From Bactericera cockerelli (lineage: Eukaryota > Arthropoda > Insecta > Hemiptera > Triozidae), in NCBI GenBank assembly GCA_024516035.1, contig CM044962.1, forward strand, positions 5,818,608 to 5,882,607: a stretch of DNA of 64,000 nucleotides, given 5' to 3'. The notes beneath the pieces are model-generated. The model was not told where the DNA came from and searched no databases. It saw only the letters and a list, made by a program, of their open reading frames with translations. This document shows, piece after piece, positions 33,301-43,500 of the stretch; position 1 is the first letter of the stretch; each line of letters begins with the position of its first letter. The translations under genes and the position numbers were made by a program.

Positions 33301-36056
33301 TAACTTAAACACTTTTACAGCTTGTTTCAATATGAGGATTGAGTGTTATAAATGGGACTCGGAACTCGGGATCTACCTATATCAAGCCTCGGATAAACGA
33401 GGCCCAAGGGGAGGCTGGATAGAGGAGCTTTATGATGAACCTCGGATAAACATTCTTCTCAATTTACATAAACCTCCCTAGGGGGGGTGGAAGTGGGGGC
33501 AAAAGATAGAAGAGCTCGAAGCGCATCTTTTGACTATAATATGTTGAGCCTCGGATAAACGAGGCCCGAGTTATATCAAATTCTGCCTTCCCGGAAGGCA
33601 GAATTTGATGTATCATTATCTGTACAATTTGTATCGGTTTTTCTTACTACTCATATGCAATCTTTCTCTATCTTATAAAGTCTATCTTTCCATTCCATTT
33701 ATTGACATTTTCATGTCTTTGCTCTGGCACATAACCAAAATTATGTGACGAAATTATGTAACGAAATTATGTAACGATATTATGTAACGATATTATGTAA
33801 CGATATTATGTAACGATATTATGTAACGAAATATCGAATTGTAAAGGGAGAGAAGTCTTCTAATATCGGATATCGATATTATGGTTTCGATATTATCGAT
33901 ATACCTAATATCGATATTTTCGTTTCAATATTGCAACCCTAAGAGAAGAGAGAAGGTATGTGTCATGCGCACAATACGAAATTTGGTCAGTTGGGTTTTG
34001 GACCTTGAATAGTAAAGATGAAAATGTCGAAATGGTTGCAGACTCGTATGCAAGCGTTTTTTTAAACAAAAATTTAACATCGCTTTCAACTGCATGATCA
34101 CATCAGTAGTCACCGTGGCAGAGTGAGTTAGCGCGCTAGGCATTGTACGCATGGTGACCTGGGTTCGATTCCAAACGGGGCAGGAATTTTTTTTTCAATT
34201 AATCTTTCCTTTAAGTGTTCTTAATATTGACCATTGTATCATGTATTTTATGTATTTAGGTACAAATAAAACACATTACTATTACTCTCAACACTGGCTG
34301 AAAATATGTTTGTTCAATAAGTCTGTTTTAAATATTAAATATAACTGTGTCATAAATTCTGTCAAAATCTCTAGTGTCCCTCTTGAAAAGAGTTTATAAT
34401 AGCTTTTCAGGGAGGCTACATCCCTGCCATCAGAGGGACCAAGTTGAGGAGCAACCAGTTCACAAATACCAAGAATAGTGGCCTGTGTCTCAGTATAAAA
34501 TATTTTTCTCTCTCACACACCAATTTCATTCTCTTCAGCTCATTTATGTTACTCTGACTCAATTCTATGGTTGAGTGCATAATATATTTGCGTGTGTTAA
34601 ATCAGTTCAGTCCTATTGCAAAGTAGGTACAGGCAAACAGATAGTTTCATACAGTAGAACCTGAACATAACAAAACCCAGAGGGAAAGCCAAATTTTTTT
34701 TCATTTTAAGGTTCTCCATTGAAAAAAAATATCAAGGTATTCTAGAAAAAAAAAAAAAAAAAAAAACATATAGATTTTATTAACACGTCAACTGCCATGA
34801 GATTCCATTTGGGATCTTTATCAATTATCACCACCAGGCTAAGGCAAATATTGGGTGTCTGCATCACCATGGCTTTTTCAGTAGATTTTAATTGGATTCT
34901 TATTAATTTTGTTCCCATCAATAATTTTTACTTCAAACAACTAAGTGCTGAGTCCCCATATGGAGTCTCAATACACAAGTTTAGCCATAGTCTTGAGATC
35001 CCAAATGGACTCTCATGGCCTGGTGGTGCAGACCATGATTTTTGGCATGGCGGTTAACTTTTTTTTTTTTTTTTTTTTTTTTTCAAGTAGGTACTGTCTA
35101 CACACACTAAATTGAAAAACATTTTGTCATGCAATAACTGACAAAGGGGTTTTGTGGTAGATATTAAATTCTACCGAAATAATGGTGGTTTTTCTACTTT
35201 TTCTTTGTATAGAATCATAGCTAATGCAATGGGAGATTTGAAATTCAATTTTGGTGGTTCAAAAAGAAGGGCAGGGTTCGGTCTCAATCTATGGTTTGGA
35301 ATTTTAAATTTAATTGCTCCTAGAAGGTAGGGGCTTTGAATTCTGTTCGTTAAAATATTGGCTAGAAACGTGATTTGTGCTGCTCTGAATCTGAATAACT
35401 TGATAAAGTTTTTTTTTTTAAAAAAAAAAGCAAACAACAAAATGAGACATAAATATTTGACTGACATGTGTGGTACTGGAGACTGCAAGTGACAAGAAGT
35501 GCATGTAGAAAAAAAGTTTGTTCGTGTGTGGAAAAAAAAATGCATTTTTGTTGTACTTAGTCATGTCATTATGCAAAATAATTTATTATATGAGGGTAAA
35601 CCATTTCAGACAAGTTCAAAAATTTGTTATACATATTCTACTATTTTTTTATATTGAGGTTTAGTATTCTCAAAGGAAGGAAAAATGATTTTTGTTTGCT
35701 ATATCAAGTTTTTTTTGTATTGAGATTCTTCTGTATAAATTTAAATGCTTACCCATTATGACAGTATCTGCTTCAGTGAATTCCTCAATTATGTCACAAA
35801 TCTTGAGGGCAAACATCAAAAGCCCTTCGGGCATCTGTAGTGCCACCCGCTTAGCTTTGAGCTGTTGAATCCTCCAAATGGTCTTGGGAATTTCAAAATC
35901 ATAGTTGCTTGGTAAATCTTCAATTGCCACCTTCAATTTTTCATTGTTCAGGATGGCATCTGGTATTTTATTAATGGATTTGATATTGGGAGCACGGAAT
36001 ACTTTTCTTTCTTTTTTAGCTTTGACAACCACAATATTGTCTTCATTGGTAAGCAT
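24195..36056 (-). CDS. DPH1: DPH1, diphthamide biosynthesis subunit 1, complete
   Basis: With DPH2, DPH1 forms the non-canonical radical-SAM [4Fe-4S] enzyme that transfers the 3-amino-3-carboxypropyl group of SAM to the target histidine of eEF2, the first step of diphthamide synthesis in the cytosol. Exons on the complement: 36056-35753, 31991-31794, 30876-30630, 28973-28805, 27430-27221, 24386-24195; 440 codons including stop, close to the usual animal length. The three cluster-ligand cysteines sit in their family contexts: [17 protein letters not shown] and [12 protein letters not shown]. Also seen are the conserved [18 protein letters not shown] and [11 protein letters not shown]. The C-terminus is unusual: Pro-rich repeats encoded by a minisatellite that runs through and past the TGA. 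Confidence 0.95.
24832..25093 (+). mobile_element. SINE family C in DPH1 intron 5
   Basis: Head with gcttgccatgcggaaggtct, body acagaccacaagcgtctgca. Confidence 0.85.
25622..25776 (+). mobile_element. Non-LTR 3' tail
   Basis: gggttattgcctacaggcaa to ttgttctacctaataaataa; preceded by another tail type at 25530-25610 (cgtttaccgggcttattatt) that also occurs at about 515-600. Confidence 0.78.
25826..27147 (-). mobile_element. mariner element, internally deleted, carrying a 5S-SINE
   Basis: Ends cgaggtctgtaaat...gtgatgagac and inverse, flanked by TA. Minus strand 26920-26682 gives a mariner N-terminus ([36 protein letters not shown]-type motif); the distal part retains [16 protein letters not shown]. 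The middle of the transposase is missing. A 5S-SINE is inserted at 26407-26670. Confidence 0.92.
26407..26670 (+). mobile_element. 5S-rRNA-headed SINE inside mariner
   Basis: Nearly identical to the 5630 copy. 11-bp target duplication atcccaattca at 26396-26406 and 26671-26681. Confidence 0.95.
27221..27430 (-). CDS. DPH1: DPH1 exon 5 (third Fe-S cysteine)
   Basis: 70 codons, phase 0. Encodes [16 protein letters not shown] and [14 protein letters not shown], the third cluster cysteine and the C-terminal core. GC-rich, unlike exons 1-4. Confidence 0.94.
27463..27662 (-). mobile_element. SINE family D in DPH1 intron 4
   Basis: Full-length complement; head ctgtcccggtagctcagtgg. Confidence 0.9.
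27943..28158 (+). mobile_element. SINE family B in DPH1 intron
   Basis: gtgcactggtagtcaagtgg to ttccactaaagagtgttatt. Confidence 0.87.
28345..28585 (+). mobile_element. SINE family F, best copy
   Basis: Head ctccgtggcgtaatggttgt, B box ggagttcgattcccgg, then ggctgggtgaggttaatgtg and gaatggagggtaaaaccccc. Confidence 0.9.
28805..28973 (-). CDS. DPH1: DPH1 exon 4
   Basis: Encodes [15 protein letters not shown] and [20 protein letters not shown], matching the central DPH1/DPH2 subdomain. Donor gtgaga. Confidence 0.93.
29148..29372 (-). mobile_element. SINE family B in DPH1 intron
   Basis: Complement full length; aat repeats at its 3' end. Confidence 0.88.
29577..29830 (+). mobile_element. 5S-rRNA-headed SINE (old copy)
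   Basis: Degraded head and body with many changes; recognisable by agcaacgtccagcgagttta and ggaggatataactcccgacg. Confidence 0.7.
29865..30145 (+). repeat. Minisatellite, 32-bp unit, in DPH1 intron
   Basis: About nine copies of aataaacattacttgtgtaa gcaggaaacctg. Not at an exon edge. Confidence 0.9.
30197..30372 (+). mobile_element. SINE family C, 5' truncated
   Basis: gacccagcacctaaatggga to gggctgtgaaacactcatct, then A-rich and ca-repeat sequence. Confidence 0.85.
30385..30565 (-). repeat. Inverted copy of the repeat at 4670-4930
   Basis: Complement contains gtgtcatccccgagcaaaag and the cattgggag motif. Lies in a DPH1 intron. Confidence 0.85.
30630..30876 (-). CDS. DPH1: DPH1 exon 3 (second Fe-S cysteine)
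   Basis: Encodes [16 protein letters not shown], then [14 protein letters not shown] and [18 protein letters not shown]. Junction to exon 4 restores the AYRYDPY motif. Confidence 0.94.
30949..31134 (+). mobile_element. Non-LTR 3' tail
   Basis: ggaagagattgccactggca to tcctcctaataaagctt. Faces an inverted copy at 31243-31410. Confidence 0.8.
31243..31410 (-). mobile_element. Non-LTR 3' tail, inverted partner
   Basis: aagctttattaggaggacaa to ggggttattgcctgtggcaa. Confidence 0.8.
31408..31663. mobile_element. Short inverted-repeat element
   Basis: attgttattcag and ctgaataacaat at the ends, plus internal inverted cagagacgttt / gtctctg. In DPH1 intron 2, beside two LINE tails. Confidence 0.5.
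31794..31991 (-). CDS. DPH1: DPH1 exon 2 (first Fe-S cysteine)
   Basis: Translation [18 protein letters not shown] then [11 protein letters not shown]; carries the first cluster cysteine. Acceptor tttcag, donor gtgggg, phase 1 to 1. Confidence 0.94.
32195..32452 (+). repeat. Minisatellite, ~50-bp unit, DPH1 intron 1
   Basis: About five copies of agtaccatcagacgttcgaa caacattgggacgaaccagg. Its open frames are incidental. It lies 200 bp upstream of exon 2, not on the junction. Confidence 0.9.
32650..33384. other. DPH1 intron 1 sequence, no feature recognised
   Basis: Mixed composition; short open frames with no family resemblance. Confidence 0.5.
33385..33600. repeat. Interspersed cctcggataaacgaggc hairpins
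   Basis: cctcggataaacgaggcc occurs at about 33386 and 33544 with a partial copy near 33440; each forms a short hairpin (cctcg/cgagg). An unclassified repeat. Confidence 0.5.
33735..33845 (+). repeat. 13-bp minisatellite
   Basis: About eight copies of gatattatgtaac/gaaattatgtaac, followed by AT-rich sequence with repeated atatcgatatt motifs. Confidence 0.85.
34105..34190 (+). mobile_element. SINE family E head
   Basis: gtcaccgtggcagagtgagt plus B box gggttcgattccaaac. Confidence 0.75.
34780..35057. mobile_element. TTAA-flanked MITE in DPH1 intron
   Basis: Left TTAACACGTCAACTGCCA, right end ggcatggcggTTAA; internal inverted copies of ccatgagattccatttggga. Confidence 0.65.
35753..36056 (-). 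CDS. DPH1: DPH1 exon 1
   Basis: Start ATG at 36056-36054 gives MLTNEDN, a basic N-terminus, then [19 protein letters not shown] and the ALQMPEGLL motif. Ends phase 1 at gtaagc. An upstream start or 5' exon cannot be excluded because an acceptor-like tgttctgtccag lies just upstream. Confidence 0.92.
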
Positions 36057-36413
36057 TTTTTCTACTGGACAGAACAGGGAAAAAGAAAAATGTTGGTAAT
36101 TGGTTTTTGGACTTTTCGGTTGTTTTTTTCTGGGTAAATGTTTACACTGTCTAGTTTCACTAGTTTGCGAGCTTCTTTTTTAACTTGGTTGAACTAAATA
36201 CTATTTTTTTTTTTAATATTAGAAATTTTCTTCTTACATATTTTCGAAAATAAGAACTCTATAGATAGAAATATACATCAAATTGTAGCAACGAATTTGA
36301 TTATTCAACAGGGTTCAACAAACAATAATTTATTTGATAAATCAAAAAATACGCGCTCTTATGCTAGGAAGTTGCATAGTCCGACTTAATGATCTCACAA
36401 ATATTAATTGACG
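36057..36413 (-). other. DPH1 upstream region
   Basis: AT-rich sequence directly upstream of the DPH1 start; no TATA or initiator element I would defend. A SINE B fragment begins at 36414. Confidence 0.4.
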
Positions 36414-36486
36414 GGTAGTCAAGTGGTTAACGCACTAGTCTGGGAACAGGTAGCGTAGAGATCCGTTTACTCTACTCCATAAAGCT

Positions 36487-39327
36487 GGCCATTCACGATC
36501 AGTCCAAATCCAAGCTGACAGTTTGGACTGACAACTGAGATGCCGGATCCGATACAAGGGCCGAATGGTGCAATAGTTTTTGCGGGATCTATTGGGCTGC
36601 GCTCAAGTGGTAATAAAGTCAACTAAAGATAAAATAATTGTTTTGTTTCTTTTTTCTTTTACTGAAAACTGAAAAGAACTGAATTCTGAAATCACTGATC
36701 ATCTTTGTGAAATTTATTTGCTTTCCTCAACTTTCCTGGGTTTTTGAGTTTTATCCTTATATCAGAGAACCATCGACATGTATAGGTACCAACAGAAGTA
36801 AAAAAAAACAATTTTTTTTCATCATAATTTTTTACATCGTATTTTTTACGTATTTTGTCCGTTTTATTCTTTCACATATAAAAGACGAATGATTATTGTC
36901 AATTGGAATTTGATGCGTAAGTCATTTTTGGTAAGACGATTTTTTTGTTAAGAAGAATTTTGTAGTTATACAGGGTGATCGAAACCACCCAGCCACTATC
37001 TTTTTCTCGAGAACGGTTTGAGTTAGAATCTTGAAACAAAAAATTGGTCCCCAATATGAAGTCTGAAGTTTTATGGGAAAATATTTTGAACCTCCGCCTG
37101 CCGCCCCTAAGGGCGTTTTCAGGGGGGCACATGTCCGTTTCTCCCGAATTTTAAATGGAATGCATATTTTTTTATTTTACTTTCAAAACATGCAAAGCAA
37201 GTTAGTAACATTAGTAAAAAGAAAAAAAAATATTCCTTGGTTCGAGTCCCGAAAAAACACGGTTTTTAGAAGAAAATAGGGCCAGGTTGCGGAAGTCATT
37301 ACGGGCACCCGGTAAACGTTGTAAAAATTTTAAAAATGTTAAAAAATAGGTGAAGTTCTCTTATTTTATTTTATGTACTTGCTTTTATTCTTTAAGGAAG
37401 TCATGTGTCCTTAAATTGGTCATAAACTTTTTTCAGTTTCAAAAGACCAAAAGTCCAGAAATTTAAATTCGATCCCCTATTTTTTTTTCTTTTAAATAAA
37501 AGACGACGATTAGTAGCATACAATGCAAAAAAATTGAACTTTCTGCGATTTTTTCCGTTAAAGTAGCAGACGAATAACCTCTGAAATGCGTTAATTTCCG
37601 TGCGCGTGAGTCATCACACGAGTCCGAGCCTGAAGTTTGTATGTACGGAACCCTCATTTAATGAAAAAAGTTGATGTCCAGCATGTATGGAGTCTTAATG
37701 TTTGGTGCGGTGTCCTTAGCACTAGGATAATTGGACCGTACTTCATCGACGGAAACCTGGCGGGAGGGAAGTATTTGAACTAAATTTGAACTTAAAACCA
37801 ACATTAGGGAACAAAGTTGTTCCAACCAGACGTGGCCCCACCCCTTTTTATCTGAGGGTGTGAGAACAACTTGATCGAATGTTCCCTCAGAGATGGATCG
37901 GTAGAGGAGGACCAAACTCTTATCCTCCCCGCACCCCGGACCTCACCGTCATGGATTTCTACCTTTGGGGAAAGGTGAAAGTTTAAGCATACCGAACTAA
38001 GCCAACAGATGTGGAAAATATGAAGGTCTTTTGAAACTGAAAAAAGTTTATGACCAATTTAAGGACACATGACTTCCTTAAAGAATAAAAGCAAGTACAT
38101 AAAATAAAAGAAGAGAACTTTACCTATTTTTTAACATTTTTAAAATTTTTACAACGTTTACCGGGTGCCCGTAATGACTTCCGCAACCTGGCCCTATTTT
38201 CTTCTAAAAACCGTGTTTTTTTCGGGACTCGAACCAAGGAATATTTTTTTTTCTTTTTACTAATGTTACTAACTTGCTTTGCATGTTTTGAAAGTAAAAT
38301 AAAAAAATATGCATTCCATTTAAAATTCGGGAGAAACGGACATGTGCCCCCCTGAAAACGCCCTTAGGGGCGGCAGGCGGAGGTTCAAAATATTTTCCCA
38401 TAAAACTTCAGACTTCATATTGGGGACCAATTTTTTGTTTCAAGATTCTAACTCAAACCGTTCTCGAGAAAAAGATAGTGGCTGGGTGGTTTCGATCACC
38501 CTGTATAGGGTTAGGTAAAGTTAACGAGGTGAAATTGCACGATAGATCACTGACTTCAGTTTGTTGGGTAGGATGGTTGGGTGAGGGGCTTAGGTTAGGT
38601 TGAAATTAGTGCAGGTGGTTAGGCCGGGTCGCGCAGCGACCCGGTCTAACCCTGCATAATAGTTTATCACAAAAGCGAAAATAAATAATAAAAAAACGTC
38701 CTGGGTAGGGATCGAACCCGCGGACGTCTAAGCATCATGACGCATGGAGGCCATGGATCATTCCTGAAAACTACGCCAGCGCTGCAGTGGAACTTTTATG
38801 CAACATAATTATCACAGATCCCGCAAAAACTATTGCACCATTCGGCCCTTGTGTCGGATCCCTGAGATGCCCACTCAGGCACTCACGTTCAGTTAAAACC
38901 ATCAGTCCTCACAAATCTCACAATGGATTCTTACGACGACATCGCTGTTCTCGTATTATTTTTCGTAATGATCAAGAAAAATAAAAAAAGTCTAAAAGTC
39001 AGTGGTGCAAGAAGTGGTTTCAAAGACGTAATCAATATTCTGATGTTAGTTTATTAAAAGAATTATCATCTGAGGAGCCACTAGATTTTATGAATTATTA
39101 AAAAAAAAAAAAAAAAAAAAATCAAAATCGGTAATCTGAACTCTAAAGAGAAATTGGTTAACTGAGGACTGAAAGCACCATTCACATAATAAAAATTAAT
39201 TGTCAGTCCAAGCACCTTCAGTCCAAAATATAATTTTTTTATAATCCTACAATCTAACTCATTAGTCGAATTTGCCATTCACGTCAGTCGAAAGTATATC
39301 AGTTTGGACTGATCGTGAATGGCCTAA
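36487..39327 (+). mobile_element. PIF/Harbinger-like element, split by later insertions
   Basis: Ends ggccattcacgatcagtcca and inverse (39297-39327), with further inverted blocks (gcgggatct / agatcccgc). Near the right end, 38990-39105, a frame reads KWFQRRNQYSDVSLLKELSS, like the N-terminal region of Harbinger transposases. The palindromic mariner-like element lies inside it. Confidence 0.65.
36971..38503 (+). mobile_element. Palindromic mariner-like element, ~479-bp arms
   Basis: TA-flanked cagggtgatcgaaacc ends. Arms 36971-37449 and 38024-38503 are almost perfect inverses. The loop holds a decayed mariner-superfamily transposase on the plus strand (GPYFIDGNLAGGKYL, then PSWISTFGE/MDFYLWGK-like text in broken frames). 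Confidence 0.85.
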
Positions 39328-39389
39328 CAGTGGTTCTGTGAACTGTAAACCTCACACAGATTCAATTAACTATCGCACTATAAATGTTC

Positions 39390-39830
39390 AATCAAGCATG
39401 AGGACATCGAGACTCGACCTTTCATTCAATACCCCACTCGATAGGTTTTAATTAAAAAATATCAATCGGCCCTTTCTTTGGCCCATTTTCAATTTTTTAC
39501 TCAGTGCGGCCCCCTTAGCTTTCACAATCACCAAATTTTACTTCTGAACTCAAATTATATTCTCAACGAATCTACAAAATTTCAAGAGCCTTGCTTATTC
39601 ATTCTATAAAAATAGAAAATTGTTTTCAATTTTCCCCAAAACGGCCCCATTTGGACCCGAGTGGCCTAATTTGGCCCAAAAACTAGGCTAAAATTTCAGG
39701 ACCCTAATATTAAACTTACATGTATACTAAATTTCAACAATTTTGAACAATCCGGTCGAGAGTTATCGACAGACAAACAAACAGACAGACAAACGAAAGT
39801 CAAATCGTCCAGTATGGAATTTTAACCTCA
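39390..39830 (+). repeat. Dispersed repeat with acagacag tail
   Basis: ttcattcaataccccactcg near the start and gagttatcgacagacaaaca near the end; a related copy at 42520-43030 is split by a 5S-SINE. Confidence 0.65.
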
Positions 39831-40509
39831 CTTGTGTGGTCGCTTAATTCGCTGATTTCGCTCCCTCACTGTGTTCGATTAATTAACGAGACTATTAGGC
39901 CTGACTTTGCAATAGAACCTAAAGTTTTAAATTCAAAACCAAATTTTACGAATTTGATCAATTTGAACAATTTTACTTTCCAATCTTTCCATTCCAGTTT
40001 CTGGTCCAAAGTTCATTTGTGACTTGTCTTGTCTTCAATCCTCTCAACCTCATCACTTCACACTCGTGAAATCATCTGTGTTCAGTTTCGGATCCACTAT
40101 TCACTCACCTCAGTCCATCCAGTCACAACAATACATTTAACACTTCTTTCTCTTTAAATTTAAATGTTCAAAGCTTTCTTGTTTGTTTCTTTAATAATCT
40201 TGTTCTCACAATTGTCATGTCAATACTGAAGGCTATCACCTACCATCTTTTAGGTCCTGTTTAAAATTCTATTGTACCCCAGTTCAGAGAAAACTAATCA
40301 AAAGATGCAATTTTATTGTCGTTATGCCAAATAGAACTGTCAAATTTCATTAATAAACTTATCATCTTTTGTTATTTGTGTACTACTAATCATTATCATT
40401 TCTATTTGTCATTGTGTCCATAAAAGAACTCTAGATCTTGTCTACTTATTACCTAAAGTTGATGCTCTTTACGTGTTAGTCCCTAAAAGCACATCAGCAG
40501 TCAATCAAA
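39831..40509 (+). other. Upstream region of the RRM/F-box/LRR gene
   Basis: No transposon recognised from 39831 to the start codon; probable promoter and 5' UTR by position only. Confidence 0.4.
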
Positions 40510-40534
40510 ATGCCTAGAGGAGGTGGTAGAGGAG
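40510..40534 (+). CDS. RRM/F-box/LRR gene exon 1 (start)
   Basis: ATG in context tcaaaatgcc, encoding MPRGGGRG before donor gtgagt in phase 1. The short glycine/arginine start continues in exon 2, which supports the assignment. Confidence 0.75.
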
Positions 40535-43500
40535 GTGAGTTACGGATAAATGATAGTGATAGAGACTAATAGTGGAGTGCATAGTCATTAACAGTCTGAT
40601 TAAGCACGCCCATTAGCAATTTAATTGTGTATGAAGTTCATTGATTTAATCTATTCATTAGTGATGCACTTGGGCCTTAGCGTTACATTAAGGGCAAAAT
40701 TAATAGATGTTTTTGTAATACCTCTGTAGCACTAAGTCATGGATTGCGTACTGTGTATGATAGGGAAAACCGACACTTACCAACGACTTAAGTTATTGAT
40801 GTTGTCTATTAATTCCGCCCTAATTGAACTCAATGACTTTAAGAAAATGCTGACACATCTTGGTTTTAACATTAGGACATCAATTTCAAAACTAAAAAAA
40901 TTGCAGGTTTTTCATGCAGTGGGTTTTCTTTTCTTTTTGATGACATCAGCTCTTATTTTTTATGTTCACTGCTGAAGTCACTGTGGGTTCTTCATATTTT
41001 TATCCAAGGGCCATTTCTGGACTGATTCTCATAAAACTTTCACAAAAGAGGTACTTACAAAAATTAAAAAAAAAAAAAAATAGCCTTGAAATTTTGAAAA
41101 TATTACTATGCAGGGTGTAAAAAATGTATGGACATTCAAGAGGATGTTCATGGGTACAATTTAGTTTTGGTTTATTTCCGTATAAAATCTTGAAAAATGG
41201 TTCCTCTTCCATTTAGGAACTCTTAAAGTTTAATTTTTTTTGTTGTTTTTGCTCTTATTCTTAAACAATTAGAGTTTCATTGGACAATTTTGTTTTGCAT
41301 ACATATGAAAATGTTTTATCAATCCTACATGACCAACATAATCTTTCATTAAGTTTTCAGGGGCATCTATAGGGGGTCCACTTACATTTAAAAATGTCAA
41401 AACTCTTTTGGAGATTAAAAAAACTTTTTGAATAGCACAAATACTGACAAATTTTATTCAACTTGGAGGTATTCAACTAATAACATATTCATTCAACTTG
41501 ATGATACAGAATTTGTTAAATTTAAAAAGTATAAAATAAGTACACTACTTCAACATATTACGAAACAAATTTGAAGAGAATTTGTTGCAAACAGATGCCT
41601 TACAAATGATTAAGTAAAAAAATCTTAAAATATGGTAGTAAGGCAATGTTCAAAAATAATAAATTATTATTATGAACCATTCAGAAGAAAGTATTGTGTG
41701 TCCATAATGTGCAGTGTATTTTGAAATATCAAGTAAATTTAGACAGGTTAGTAAGTTTTTTTTTTGAGCAGTGTCTCAAGATTTCCTTCAATATATTTTT
41801 TTTGATGTTTTTATTTATTATTATTACTTGGGGGTAGTAAATATAATATGTATATATATTTAAGATGTTCGTTACCGAACGGCCATATGTGGATGTTTTT
41901 GTGTTTTTCTGTGGGACCAAAACACACATGTGGCTGTTATCAAAATTTTAACGAGGGACCTGACAACCATATATGGCCTTTTTGAGGTAGGTTGTTAGTA
42001 TTAGAACAGATATAGGATCGATTCTTGTACAAATACGATGCAAAATATGCAAAAAAAATAATTTTGGTACCCAGGATGCAACAGCGACTTTACCGCCTGG
42101 TCCCTACGTAAAACTTGAAAAAAATTGCCTTGGTAACGAACGTGTTAAAAAATGTTTTATAATTTCACCCCCCAAGTAGGTTTTTATATTATAATTTTAT
42201 TATGGATTTCACATTTCTCAATTCAAAGAAGAATTTTAAAAGAAATCTTCTCAATTTCAGGAAACCATCCAGCCAGAACCAGAGCAAGGGGAGGAGGCTC
42301 AGGTCAGAATAATACACGGGACCGCAGATATAATGTGAGGGATGTAGGCCCAGCTGTTGAGTCAGGCGACAACAGTTCAAATGCTGCAGAACCACTGAAA
42401 CAGGGTCCAGAAGGGTTGCACAACTCTTCTCAAAAGGTAGTGGTATTGTATTTTTTTTATTGTTATTATTTAATTAAAATGTCATATAGGTTTTCTTATT
42501 TAATAAAAAATGTCAAATCAATCATCAGGACATTAAGACCTTTCCTTCAATACCCCACTTGATGGGTTAAAAGAATATATCATCCGCTCACTCTTGGGGC
42601 CACCAAGAATCTCCATCTTAACACGAAGTTAAGCGACATCCAGCGAGGTTAAGACTTGGATGGGTGACCATTCAAATTCTAATTCTCGTGACGCTGGCTT
42701 TTCCCGGCCCCACTCAGGCTGGGTGAGGTCAATGTGAGTAGCAGGTTTGTGAGTTTCCTGCGAATGGAGGGTAAAACCCCCGTCGTGATATGACCATGGC
42801 AGTTGAAAGCGACGTTAAACCCCACTTAAAAAAAAAAAAAAAAAAAAAAATCTCCATCTTTCTTTACCATCAATTGATCACATTATGCCACTTCTGAAAT
42901 GAGATATATTTTGTAATTACAAATTATGTAATTACAAAATATTTTCAATTTTCATCAAGAAGATATTGGGATATTGCAGAATAGAGAGACAAACAAACAG
43001 ACCAACAACACAAACAAAAGCCAAATTGTTAGTGAAGTCAATAAAGAATTAATTACTTCAATAGTTATGTAATAATAACTGTACATGTACAATTGTACAT
43101 TGATAAACTAATGGTGTGATGTTGATTTTTTTCCAGGGTTCAACTCGTACCCGCAGACCTGCTGCCAATGCTGTGCCTACGGGTGATAGTGAAGTCAAAA
43201 AGAAATTCCCAAAATCCCAACCAAACTGCCACCTGTCAAAGAAAACGATGATCCCGATCATCTTTTCCGCTCTAAGTTACCTGTGAAAAATCCCCAGTAT
43301 GGTTATGGTGTCCGATACAATCCAAATGATCCCAATGCAAAGATACCAGTTACAAAGCTGTATGTGTCTAGAATAGGAAATGTAAGTTAAACGGGTAATT
43401 TTTAAGCTGTCTTAATACCTTCAGATTTCAACAATGATTTATTATTAAAAAAAAAAAAAATCATCAAAATTGGGTGTACCCATCATGAAATTTAAGATTG

